From Patescibacteria group bacterium UBA1441 (GTDB lineage: Bacteria; Patescibacteriota; Minisyncoccia; Minisyncoccales; UBA1441): a stretch of 14,611 nt of DNA. The translations under genes were made by a program, and so were the position numbers. This document shows, one piece after another, positions 1 to 6,820 of the stretch. The stretch spans positions 7,256 through 21,866 of the forward strand of contig DCTL01000007.1 of the NCBI GenBank assembly GCA_002329255.1, read 5' to 3'. The notes beneath the pieces are model-generated. The model had not been told where the DNA came from, did not search any database, and saw nothing but the letters and a program-made list of their open reading frames with translations. Within the stretch, counting starts at the first letter, position 1; each line of letters begins with the position of its first letter.

Positions 1-327
1 GTTGATCAGACTGATGAAGGATTAGAATTGATCGATTATAAAACTGGTGCCTATAAAGAAAAACTTTCAAGCGATCAGAAACAACAACTGCTAATTTATC
101 AATTAGCGGCCGAACAAATTTTAAAGATTAAACCAGTCCGTTTAACCTTTTACTATTTGTTGGAAAACCGTAAACAGTCTTTTCTCGGTTCAGACAAAGA
201 GAAAGAGCGGGCGTTGCAAAAGCTCAGTCGAACAGTTGAAGAGATCAAACAGAGTGACTTTAAGGCTCGTCCCGGACATGCTTGCCAGTATTGTGACTTT
301 CGTCTGATTTGTCCTTATCGTCGCTAA
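1..327 (+). CDS. C-terminal part of PD-(D/E)XK nuclease domain protein with Fe-S cysteines (helicase-nuclease or Cas4/RecB-like), 5' truncated
   Basis: The reading frame is open from base 1 and ends at TAA 325-327, so at least 108 residues of a longer protein are present and its start lies outside the window. Near the left edge is the segment LELIDYKTG, the D-hydrophobic-K strand typical of motif III of RecB/Cas4-type PD-(D/E)XK nucleases. It is followed by an alpha-helical region with a QLLIYQLAAE stretch, the usual Q-x3-Y helix of this fold. The end carries C-x2-C-x5-C (CQYCDFRLIC), matching the C-terminal cysteines of the Fe-S cluster of AddB/Cas4-type nucleases; the fourth cysteine would lie upstream, outside the window. 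In related genomes such domains often close UvrD/PcrA-like helicases acting in DNA repair, but the helicase part cannot be seen here. A stand-alone RecB-like exonuclease is equally possible. Confidence 0.8.
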   Translation, partial: VDQTDEGLELIDYKTGAYKEKLSSDQKQQLLIYQLAAEQILKIKPVRLTFYYLLENRKQSFLGSDKEKERALQKLSRTVEEIKQSDFKARPGHACQYCDFRLICPYRR

Positions 328-371
328 TTGGCGGCTTGATTATTTTATGCTAAACTAAGAAAAGTTATAAT
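328..371 (+). promoter_or_regulatory. Probable promoter(s) for the small membrane protein and AMP-pathway genes
   Basis: TTGGCG at 328-333 lies 17 bases before TAAACT at 351-356, which is preceded by TG one base away (extended -10). A second, perfect -10 hexamer TATAAT at 366-371 lacks a good -35; it would start transcription near 378, only about 8 bases before the ATG at 386. This is the only non-coding gap upstream of the run of genes to 4927, so it probably drives them. Consensus matching only. Confidence 0.4.
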
Positions 372-385
372 TTATATATAGTAAT

Positions 386-619
386 ATGCCAAAAGAAAAT
401 AGTAACTTTCGGTATACAGGTGTTTTGGGGGCGCGTAAACAATTTGCCTCCCTGGGTGCTTTTATGGTTGCAGTCTTTGGAGTGCCTTTCATAATGTTGA
501 TTATTGGGCAGGTAGACTTGCGTCCGACTTGGCTGTTTTGGTTTTTTGTCGGGGGATTAATTTTAGGCGGAGTGTTATTAGTTGGCGGATTATTTGCGGC
601 TGATATCAAGGAGGAGTGA
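386..619 (+). CDS. Small two-helix membrane protein of unknown function
   Basis: This predicted protein has 77 residues. It has a short polar N-terminus (residues 1-20), a first hydrophobic helix at about 21-41, a short loop containing the charged pair DLR, a second Gly/Leu/Val-rich helix at about 49-71 and an acidic end (DIKEE). No catalytic motif is visible and I do not recognise the family. The start ATG 386 has no Shine-Dalgarno sequence and may lie only a few bases from a transcription start if the TATAAT at 366-371 is used. Its stop TGA (617-619) lies inside the purine-rich run before the R15P isomerase gene, so the two are probably co-transcribed. Whether it has anything to do with the AMP pathway is unknown. 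Confidence 0.6.
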   Translation: MPKENSNFRYTGVLGARKQFASLGAFMVAVFGVPFIMLIIGQVDLRPTWLFWFFVGGLILGGVLLVGGLFAADIKEE

Positions 620-646
620 ATGTTCAGCGGTAATGTTTCGGGTTAA
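609..646 (+). promoter_or_regulatory. Strong Shine-Dalgarno placed for an 8-codon leader ORF overlapping the R15P isomerase start
   Basis: AGGAGG at 609-614 is the best ribosome-binding sequence in this part of the window. It is 5 bases before ATG 620, which opens an 8-codon ORF (MFSGNVSG, stop TAA 644-646). The isomerase ATG at 633 is 18 bases away, which is unusually far, and lies inside this mini-ORF in another frame. Translational coupling through the mini-ORF, or simply a long spacing, would explain the arrangement. The base pattern is clear; the role is inferred. Confidence 0.3.
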
Positions 647-1565
647 TTTAGACAAAACCTATCAGCAAATCAAAGACGTTGAAATCCAGGGAGCTACGGC
701 AGTGGCCGAGGCCACTTTGCTGGCTCTAAAAAAGTACGGCTTGAAGGTGCCAGCTAATTCACCAGAGGAATGGTTTAGTAAGATTCGAGAAGCAGCTGAT
801 TTTTTACGCTCGGCACGGCCAACCGAAGCCCTAGCCAACAATGCCGTCGCCAGCGTTCTTTGGGAGAAAAATTTTGATAAGATTACCACTGTTGCTGAGG
901 CTCGCAATCGGCTTGAAAAAGCAGTAGTCGATTTTTTGTTATTGATTAGTCAGGGTCGAGACGATATTACTGCTTTTGGTCAGGAAGTGATTAAAGATCG
1001 TCATAAGATATTTACTCATTGCCATTCATCAACAGTGATTGACATTCTAATCGCTGGGAAGAAAGCGGGCCTACAGTTTGAAGTATTTAATACTGAAACT
1101 CGGCCCCTGTTCCAAGGTCGAATTACGGCCGAGCGATTAGTTAAGGCCGATATTCCAGTAACTATGGTTAAAGATTCGGCAGCCGGTTTTTTCTTATCTG
1201 ATGTTTCGGGTCAAGATTATCAGATGGATATCTTTTTAATTGGGGCGGATGCCATTCTTAAAGATGGATCAGTGGTTAATAAAATTGGTAGCTATGGAAT
1301 GGCTTTGGGGGCACGAGAGGCCGGAGTGCCTATTTATATAGCGGCTTCTTTATTGAAGTTTCATCCCCAGAGTCAGATTGAAATAGAACAACGTCCGCCG
1401 ACAGAGATTTGGAATCATCCGCCGCGGGGGCTTCAAATTCTTAATTATGCTTTCGATTGGATTCCGGTGGAATTAATAACGGGCTATATCACCGAACAAG
1501 GAGTAATTGACCCGAATCAGCTGAAGGCGGCCGTCAATAAGCATTGTCCGTGGATTAAAGATTGA
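633..1565 (+). CDS. Ribose-1,5-bisphosphate isomerase (eIF-2B alpha/MtnA-like fold)
   Basis: This 310-residue protein of the eIF-2B alpha/beta/delta-related isomerase family is expected to convert ribose 1,5-bisphosphate to ribulose 1,5-bisphosphate, the RuBisCO substrate. The N-terminus (IKDVEIQGATAVAEATLLAL) matches the conserved start of the family. The catalytic cysteine motif THCHSS is present with Cys130, and the conserved aspartate motif GADAI with Asp206 is followed by DGSVVNKIGS. Assignment to the archaeal-type R15P isomerase rather than MtnA or a regulatory eIF-2B subunit rests on the neighbours: RuBisCO starts 2 bases after its stop and AMP phosphorylase follows. ATG 633 was chosen because family homology begins there; an upstream TTG at 582 would add 17 non-homologous residues overlapping the previous gene. 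See the entry at 609-646 for the odd ribosome-binding site. Confidence 0.9.
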   Translation: MFRVNLDKTYQQIKDVEIQGATAVAEATLLALKKYGLKVPANSPEEWFSKIREAADFLRSARPTEALANNAVASVLWEKNFDKITTVAEARNRLEKAVVDFLLLISQGRDDITAFGQEVIKDRHKIFTHCHSSTVIDILIAGKKAGLQFEVFNTETRPLFQGRITAERLVKADIPVTMVKDSAAGFFLSDVSGQDYQMDIFLIGADAILKDGSVVNKIGSYGMALGAREAGVPIYIAASLLKFHPQSQIEIEQRPPTEIWNHPPRGLQILNYAFDWIPVELITGYITEQGVIDPNQLKAAVNKHCPWIKD

Positions 1566-1567
1566 TT

Positions 1568-2803
1568 ATGGAATATTCATATCTGAATCTTGATTATCAA
1601 CCTGATCAAGAAAAGGAAGTTTTAGTTACTTATCGGATTCGACCACTTCAGGGTCAAAGCTTAGAAGCAGCAGCTGAAAAAGTGGCGGCTGAATCTTCGG
1701 TTGGGACCTGGACTCCAACTGTGACCTTGTCTGATCAAATTTTCCATGATTTAGCGGCTCGGATTTACAAAATTAACTCGGCCGATAATTTAGTTCAAAT
1801 TGCTTATCCTTTGGGTCTCTTTGAGCTCGGTAGTTTACCTCAGCTCGGTTCAGGAATAATGGGTAATGTTTTTTCAATGAAAGATTTAGAGGCCTTAAGA
1901 GTGGAAGATATTGAATTTCCTGAGACTTATATTAATTCTTTTTCCGGTCCTGCTTTTGGAACGGCTGGTATCCGACAGCTCCTCAATATTTATTCTCGGC
2001 CGATTATTGGTTCGATCATTAAGCCTAAAATTGGCCTTAGTCCTCAAGATAATGCTCAGTTGGCTTATGTTGTTTGGAGCCATGGAGTTGATCTAGTAAA
2101 AGATGATGAGAATTTAACCGATCTACCAATCAATCCTTTCCGAGAACGAGTAGTTGAGGTAATGAAAAAACAACGCTTAGCTGAGCAGGAGAGTGGGCAA
2201 TCTAAAGTTTATGCTTTTAATGTTACGGCTCCAGTGACTCAAATGCTAGAGCGAGGACGGTGGGTAGCTGAGGCTGGCGGTCGTTGTTTAATGGTTGATT
2301 TAGTAACTACCGGTTGGTCCGGAGTTCAAGAATTAAGACGGGCTTTTCCAGAGATGATTATTCATGGGCATCGAGCCGGTCATTCTGCTTTTACTCGAGT
2401 TCCTGATCATGGATTAAGCATGCTGGTGGTGGCTAAAATGGCTCGTTTGGCCGGAGTGGATCAGTTACATACCGGAACGGTGGTCGGTAAAATGGAGGGA
2501 TCAGAATCGGAAGTAGTCCAAATCAATCAATTTTTAAGTTCAGCTTGGGGTCAACAAAAAACGGTATTGCCAATAGCCTCTGGCGGACTTCATCCAGGAA
2601 TGGTGCCAGATTTGGTAAAAGTTCTGGGATTAGATTTAATTATTAATTTTGGAGGCGGAATTCATGGTCATCCAGATGGATCGGCCGCCGGAGCAGAAGC
2701 AGCACAGATAGCCGTTGCGGCTGTTAGTCAGGGTCAGTCAATTGTTGAAGCAGCAAAAACTTCACCGGCCTTGGCTCGAGCGTTGGATTATTGGTCTGAT
2801 TAA
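1568..2803 (+). CDS. rbcL: RuBisCO large subunit, form III-like (AMP pathway type)
   Basis: This 411-residue RuBisCO would carboxylate ribulose 1,5-bisphosphate to two 3-phosphoglycerates. All catalytic and substrate-binding motifs I looked for are intact: AAESSVGTWT (the Glu, Thr and Trp contributed across the dimer), GNVF Asn, the KPK motif with Lys152/Lys154, VKDDEN with the carbamylated Lys178 plus Asp180 and Glu181, HGHRAGH (His and Arg), LHTGTVVGKMEG with loop-6 Lys308, IASGGLHPG and FGGGIHGHPDG. This argues against a form IV RuBisCO-like protein. It is shorter than plant or form II enzymes, and no small-subunit gene is present. The context makes it the last step of the AMP pathway rather than a Calvin-cycle enzyme; no phosphoribulokinase is visible. 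ATG 1568 is preferred over TTG 1562, which overlaps the isomerase stop. The exact subtype (III-like versus II/III) needs a tree. Confidence 0.96.
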   Translation: MEYSYLNLDYQPDQEKEVLVTYRIRPLQGQSLEAAAEKVAAESSVGTWTPTVTLSDQIFHDLAARIYKINSADNLVQIAYPLGLFELGSLPQLGSGIMGNVFSMKDLEALRVEDIEFPETYINSFSGPAFGTAGIRQLLNIYSRPIIGSIIKPKIGLSPQDNAQLAYVVWSHGVDLVKDDENLTDLPINPFRERVVEVMKKQRLAEQESGQSKVYAFNVTAPVTQMLERGRWVAEAGGRCLMVDLVTTGWSGVQELRRAFPEMIIHGHRAGHSAFTRVPDHGLSMLVVAKMARLAGVDQLHTGTVVGKMEGSESEVVQINQFLSSAWGQQKTVLPIASGGLHPGMVPDLVKVLGLDLIINFGGGIHGHPDGSAAGAEAAQIAVAAVSQGQSIVEAAKTSPALARALDYWSD

Positions 2804-2811
2804 TTTAAATT

Positions 2812-4329
2812 ATGCTTACTTTTCAATTAAGAACTACTTTTGTTGATGTTCAAACCGGGGATGAACTTTCAGTTTATCTTCATCGTCGTGATGCCAAAGA
2901 ACATGGTATTGGCGAAAAAGATCGCCTAATTATTGGTTGGCGAGGAGGAAGCCCAACGGTAGTAACTGTTAACCTAACCAGTAGCTTGATCGAGCGCGGT
3001 CAAATTGGACTTTGTCAGGATTTTAAGAAAAGAACTGGAATTAAAAAAGAAGAATTAGTTAAGATTCAACTTTTGGGAACACCGGAGTCGGTTAAGCATA
3101 TCGCCAAACGGTTACAGGGTCAGTCGCTGACTTATCGTGAAACTTTGGCTATTATTAAAGATATTGTTAATTATCGCTTAGACGATGCGGTGATCGCTTT
3201 TTATCTTTCGAAAGTCTTCTTCACTAATATTTCCGATCAAGAACTTTATCATATTACTCGGGCTATGGTGGAAAGTGGTCAACAATTTAATTTTGATGGC
3301 CAATTGATTGTTGATAAACATTCAACTGGTGGTTTGGCGGGGAATCGGATTACTCCAATTATTGTGGCTATTATTAGTGCTCTTGGTTTAACAATGCCGA
3401 AAACCTCTTCTCGAGCTGTGACTTCACCAGCCGGGACAGCCGATGTCTTTGAGGTGTTGGCTCCAGTCAGTTTTTCACCTCGTGAGATTAAACCATTGCT
3501 TAAGAAAAATAATGCTTTTCTAATTTGGGGAGCAGATGGGATTGCTCCAGCTGATGATCGAATCATTGAAATTGCGAACGAGTTACCGGTTGAACCTTTT
3601 ACTAAGCTGGTGACCAGCATTATGGCTAAGAAAGTGGCTATGGGGGTCAATTGTTTGATTGTCGACGTTCCCATTAACCCGACGGCCAAAGTCAAATCGC
3701 TGGAAGAAGCTCGTGAGATTGAGAAATTATTTGTTGATCTGGGTCGGCTTTTTAAGATGAAAGTTAAAGTGGTCTTTTATGCTTCTTTTGGACCGATTGG
3801 TCGTGGTATTGGTCCGGCTTTAGAGGCTCGCGATGTTTTACGTGTTTTACAACAAAAAGACGATCGCCCGGCTGATTTACAAAAGAAAGCTGTCTATTAT
3901 TCAGCGGAGTTGTTGAAGTTAGCTGGCCGGGCTAAAGGTAGTCAGGCTAATCGACAGGCGCTTGAATGCTTAACTAGCGGTCAGGCTTGGAAACAAATGC
4001 AAAAAATTATTGAAGCTCAAGGTGGCCGTCCAAATATTGATTCTGAAGATATTAAGATTGGACGAATTACTCATCAAGTGAAAGCGGAAGAGTCGGGATC
4101 GGTGCGCATGATTGACAATAAAGCCCTGGGGTGGATTAACCGTTCGCTAGGTAATCCAACTATTAAACAGGCTGGAATTTATTTGCATCGCTTGGTTGGG
4201 GAGACGGTTGAGAAGGGCGATACTCTTTTTACCATTTATGCTACTAGTCAAGCCCGGTTAAAGTATGCCTTGGATGCCCTAAAGAAAAATAAGATTTATC
4301 ACATTTACAAAGGTAATGGACCTTTGTGA
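2812..4329 (+). CDS. AMP phosphorylase (archaeal-type, thymidine phosphorylase family)
   Basis: This 505-residue member of the nucleoside phosphorylase II family is expected to catalyse AMP + phosphate to adenine + ribose 1,5-bisphosphate, supplying the isomerase encoded upstream. An N-terminal domain of about 85 residues, absent from classical DeoA, precedes the phosphorylase fold. The signature is clear: DKHSTGG at 168-174 followed by GNR, then KTSSRAVTSPAGTAD from 197, the phosphate- and base-binding loops. The C-terminal alpha/beta part (from about 415) has the usual VKAEESGSV...LVGETVEKGDTL pattern. The extra N-terminal domain and linkage to R15P isomerase and RuBisCO favour AMP phosphorylase over thymidine or pyrimidine phosphorylase. 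The gene begins 8 bases after rbcL without a visible Shine-Dalgarno sequence and overlaps the uracil-DNA glycosylase gene by 14 bases. Confidence 0.93.
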   Translation: MLTFQLRTTFVDVQTGDELSVYLHRRDAKEHGIGEKDRLIIGWRGGSPTVVTVNLTSSLIERGQIGLCQDFKKRTGIKKEELVKIQLLGTPESVKHIAKRLQGQSLTYRETLAIIKDIVNYRLDDAVIAFYLSKVFFTNISDQELYHITRAMVESGQQFNFDGQLIVDKHSTGGLAGNRITPIIVAIISALGLTMPKTSSRAVTSPAGTADVFEVLAPVSFSPREIKPLLKKNNAFLIWGADGIAPADDRIIEIANELPVEPFTKLVTSIMAKKVAMGVNCLIVDVPINPTAKVKSLEEAREIEKLFVDLGRLFKMKVKVVFYASFGPIGRGIGPALEARDVLRVLQQKDDRPADLQKKAVYYSAELLKLAGRAKGSQANRQALECLTSGQAWKQMQKIIEAQGGRPNIDSEDIKIGRITHQVKAEESGSVRMIDNKALGWINRSLGNPTIKQAGIYLHRLVGETVEKGDTLFTIYATSQARLKYALDALKKNKIYHIYKGNGPL

Positions 4330-4927
4330 TCAACAACTGCAAGAAATTCGCGATCAGGTTGTCAACTGCCGGAAGTGTCCGCTTTATCGAGAGAGACACT
4401 GCCCAGTAGTTGGCGAAGGCAATCATCGAGCTCAGATTATGTTTATTGGAGAAGCTCCCGGCCGCCAAGAGGATGCCAGTGGCCATCCCTTTTGTGGTGC
4501 GGCTGGTCAAATTTTGAACCAGGTCCTGGAAGCGGTTGGTTTGAAACGAGAGGATGTTTACATCGCCAATATTCTAAAATGTCGTCCACCTGGTAATCGT
4601 AATCCGTTAGCCGAAGAGATTAAGGCTTGCGGACCTTATTTGAATCGACAAATTGAGATTATTCAGCCTCAGGTTATTTGCCCGATGGGTAATTTTGCGA
4701 CCCAGTATTTAATTAAAAAATATGGCTTGGAGTCATTAGCTAGCCAGAATGGAAAACTCTTAGGTATTAGTCGACTCCGGGGGCGAGTTTTTGAGACAAA
4801 TGATTTATTAGAGCCATCTCGGAAAATCGTTCCGCTTTATCATCCAGCGGTTGCTACTTACAATGCTAATTTGAAACCGGTCTTGATTAAAGATTATCAA
4901 GTGGCCGCTGATTTGTTGAAAAATTAA
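4316..4927 (+). CDS. Uracil-DNA glycosylase, family 4 (4Fe-4S)
   Basis: This 203-residue DNA repair enzyme removes uracil from DNA. The four cluster cysteines of family 4 are present: Cys18 and Cys21 (CRKC), Cys89 (LKCRPPGNRNP) and Cys105 (KACGPYL). Motif A is GEAPG (45-49) and the C-terminal substrate motif is YHPAVATYN, as in thermophile and bacterial family 4 enzymes rather than the Ung type. The length matches the family. The start ATG 4316 lies inside the end of the AMP phosphorylase gene (14-base overlap) with AAAGG a few bases upstream, so translation is probably coupled. It runs tail-to-tail into trxB and the two stops share the palindrome TTAA at 4924-4927. The Fe-S requirement links it loosely to the iscS/iscU genes downstream. 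Confidence 0.95.
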   Translation: MDLCDQQLQEIRDQVVNCRKCPLYRERHCPVVGEGNHRAQIMFIGEAPGRQEDASGHPFCGAAGQILNQVLEAVGLKREDVYIANILKCRPPGNRNPLAEEIKACGPYLNRQIEIIQPQVICPMGNFATQYLIKKYGLESLASQNGKLLGISRLRGRVFETNDLLEPSRKIVPLYHPAVATYNANLKPVLIKDYQVAADLLKN

Positions 4928-5850
4928 CCCTTTTGTTTAAAGTAACGGTAAATATCATCAGCGGCCATCGCTCCTTCAGCGGCGGCCGTAATTGCTTGTC
5001 GTAACTTATTGGATCCACTAGTTAAATCACCAGCTGCCCAGATACCAGACTGGCTGGTGCGTCCGTTTGCCTTGATTTTAATAAATCCTTCGGAGTCAGT
5101 GGCTAGATTTAATGGTTCAGTCAGCGTTGTTGAGGGAGCCGAGCCAATTTCGACAAAAAGACCATCTATCGGAAGTTCAGTCTGCTGCTGATAGGGGTTT
5201 TTTAATCTTATCCCGCTTAAGTTTTCGGAACCAATCAGTTCAGTTACCTGATTGTCACAAATCAATTCTATTTTCTTCTGGTTTTTGACTGCTTGATGCC
5301 AGCTGGGACTGCAATTTAATTCGGGCTGCAGGGAGATTAAAAAAACTTTGTTTGTCATTTCCGCCAGATAAAGAGCCATGGTTACCGCGGCATCACCGCC
5401 ACCGCCAACGGCGACTGTTTTGTTTTTAAAAAATTGGCCGTCACAGAGAGCACAATAAGAAAGGCCTCGTCCCAGAAATCGGTCCTCGTTCGGTAAACCG
5501 AGTTTTCTTTTTTCCGTTCCTAAAGCAAGTAATAAAACTTCCGCGCGATATTCTTGGTTTTGATCGGTAGTAACTAAAAAGCCATCGTCTTTTTTAATTA
5601 TTTGACCTACCCGAGCGATTAATAATTCCACGGGCCATTTCTGAAGGTGTTCAACCATTCGATTGGCTAGCTCTAAGCCGCCAATTTCAGGAAAGCCGGG
5701 GAAATTTTGGACTCGATGAGCGTAACCAATTGTTCCACCCGGTTGTTCAGCGATAATTAAAGTTTTTAGCTGACTTCGTCCGGCATAAATTCCGGCGGTT
5801 AATCCGGCCGGCCCGCCACCGATGATGATTAGAGGAAATTCTTTAACCAT
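4924..5850 (-). CDS. trxB: Thioredoxin reductase-like flavoprotein, atypical in its NADPH site
   Basis: This 308-residue protein of the low-molecular-weight thioredoxin reductase family should transfer electrons via FAD and a CxxC disulfide to the thioredoxin encoded just upstream. Visible motifs are GGGPAGLTAG (11-20, FAD ADP site), PGGT, the redox-active CALC (Cys133/Cys136) followed by Asp, the nucleotide-binding GGGGDAA (149-155) and WAAGDLT (271-277) near the C-terminus. The HRRxxxR motif, which in NADPH-dependent enzymes grips the 2'-phosphate about 20 residues after GGGDSA, is replaced by SLQPELN at 173-179. This suggests NADH, ferredoxin or another donor (inference). It overlaps trxA by 8 bases, forming a two-gene operon read on the minus strand, and converges on the glycosylase gene. 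Confidence 0.93.
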   Translation of the reverse strand: MVKEFPLIIIGGGPAGLTAGIYAGRSQLKTLIIAEQPGGTIGYAHRVQNFPGFPEIGGLELANRMVEHLQKWPVELLIARVGQIIKKDDGFLVTTDQNQEYRAEVLLLALGTEKRKLGLPNEDRFLGRGLSYCALCDGQFFKNKTVAVGGGGDAAVTMALYLAEMTNKVFLISLQPELNCSPSWHQAVKNQKKIELICDNQVTELIGSENLSGIRLKNPYQQQTELPIDGLFVEIGSAPSTTLTEPLNLATDSEGFIKIKANGRTSQSGIWAAGDLTSGSNKLRQAITAAAEGAMAADDIYRYFKQKG

Positions 5851-6175
5851 TAGCTTTTTCGATTGCGGCTATTAACATTTTTTTTAAATTCTGAGGAGTC
5901 TGTTGACCAATTAGTCGCTGATCTTCCTGACCGTGGACCAGAGTGATGAAAGTCGGGATGCTCAAAACATTAAATTTCTCGGCTAAATCTTCATGTTCTC
6001 CAATGTCAATCTTGACTATTTTGATCTGGTCGGCATACTCGGTGGCGATTTGATCGATGACCGGTAACATCATCTGGCAAGGACGACACCAGGGAGCCCA
6101 AAAATCAGCCAGGATTGGCTGATGATTTTCTTTAATCAAAGCTTCAAAATCTTGGTTATTTAAAGGGGTAATCAT
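5843..6175 (-). CDS. trxA: Thioredoxin
   Basis: This 110-residue thioredoxin is the usual length. The active site is WCRPC (Cys30/Cys33) instead of the common WCGPC, preceded by the conserved ADFWAPW strand. The cis-proline motif IPTF (Pro74) is intact. It serves as the dithiol donor reduced by the flavoprotein encoded directly downstream (8-base overlap, ATGGTTAA). The Gly-to-Arg change inside the CxxC should shift its redox potential or partner choice, though arginine at this position occurs in some bacterial thioredoxins. The start ATG (6175-6173) has no clear Shine-Dalgarno sequence and lies about 20 bases from the transcription start predicted from the divergent promoter at 6202-6228. 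Confidence 0.95.
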   Translation of the reverse strand: MITPLNNQDFEALIKENHQPILADFWAPWCRPCQMMLPVIDQIATEYADQIKIVKIDIGEHEDLAEKFNVLSIPTFITLVHGQEDQRLIGQQTPQNLKKMLIAAIEKANG

Positions 6176-6201
6176 GATTATTCATCGCTTAAAGTGGATT
6201 T

Positions 6202-6228
6202 AGTATAACATTAATTATTGATTGGCAA
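6202..6228 (-). promoter_or_regulatory. Promoter for trxA-trxB
   Basis: Read on the minus strand, TTGCCA (6228-6223, 5 of 6 to consensus), a 16-base spacer and TATACT (6207-6202, 5 of 6) with a TG one base upstream form a good sigma70-type extended -10 promoter. Predicted start near 6195, about 20 bases from the trxA ATG. Its -35 box overlaps the plus-strand -35 box. Confidence 0.6.
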
Positions 6229-6250
6229 AAGAAACCAGGCGTGATAAAAT
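6222..6250 (+). promoter_or_regulatory. Promoter for the 6260-8247 gene set
   Basis: TTGGCA (6222-6227, 5 of 6), a 17-base spacer and TAAAAT (6245-6250, 5 of 6) with TG one base before it. The predicted start is near 6257, so the ATG at 6260 would be almost at the 5' end of the transcript, implying leaderless or near-leaderless translation. Consensus matching only. Confidence 0.6.
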
Positions 6251-6259
6251 GGCTTTACT

Positions 6260-6820
6260 ATGGAGACGGTCGAAGATTTATTAAGGCCGAAGCCGGTGGC
6301 GGAAAAGATTAAAGACCAGTTACAACAACTGGCCGATTTAACTGGTGGACGCCTGGCCCTGGTTAATGATCGAGGCCAAATTGCTTTAGAGACTGAAGCC
6401 GCGGCTTTGAACTCTTTAGCTCAATTAAATCAGTCAATCGAAGAAAAACTGGCCGCCGAATGGGTTGAATTGGGTCAGGCACTAACTTCGCACTCACAGC
6501 CTTTTTTTGTTGAGAGCGACTTGGGATTGATTATTTTTTGGATGCCAATTCGTGAAAATGGACAGCTTTTAGGTGGCCTGCTCGGTTACGGTGGATTCTT
6601 CGATGATCGCCAGGGATCAGCCCAACGGGATCAGCAACGAGAAGATCTATATTATCGACTTGATTTAGCTGGAGCTCGGGTAACTTGGGAAGATTATCGA
6701 GAGGCAATTGCCGGGATGAAGTTTATTCGACCTCAATATCTGGAAGAGCGGGCTGCTTTTTTAGCTTCGGTCATTAGTGCTCTAATGACTGAGAATTTAA
6801 TTCAGAATGTCCAGCATTAA
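6260..6820 (+). CDS. Stand-alone sensory-type protein, possibly PocR-like/GAF-like
   Basis: This 186-residue soluble protein has no cysteines and no membrane segment. It has an amphipathic N-terminal helix (about 10-27), a beta-rich middle with RLALVNDRGQIAL (31-43), then the conserved-looking strand pair IIFWMPIRENGQLLGGLLGYGGFF, and a C-terminal helical part containing RPQYLEERAAFLASVISALM. The last two parts resemble the PocR ligand-binding domain (internal PI...g.llG..., followed by an 'a...d.ee....' helix and a final long helix), which is PAS/GAF-related. No DNA-binding, kinase or cyclase domain is attached, which is unusual for such a sensor. It sits directly behind a promoter and overlaps the ComEC-like gene by 14 bases, so it may regulate or partner with that product. 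The family assignment is tentative. Confidence 0.5.
   Translation: METVEDLLRPKPVAEKIKDQLQQLADLTGGRLALVNDRGQIALETEAAALNSLAQLNQSIEEKLAAEWVELGQALTSHSQPFFVESDLGLIIFWMPIRENGQLLGGLLGYGGFFDDRQGSAQRDQQREDLYYRLDLAGARVTWEDYREAIAGMKFIRPQYLEERAAFLASVISALMTENLIQNVQH

Noticed and set aside
1568..2803. Form IV RuBisCO-like protein (methionine salvage)
   Set aside because: All carbamylation, metal, loop-6 and phosphate-binding residues of true RuBisCO are present, and the neighbours are AMP-pathway genes.
2812..4329. Classical thymidine phosphorylase (deoA)
   Set aside because: The extra N-terminal domain, 505-residue length and adjacent R15P isomerase and RuBisCO genes fit AMP phosphorylase.
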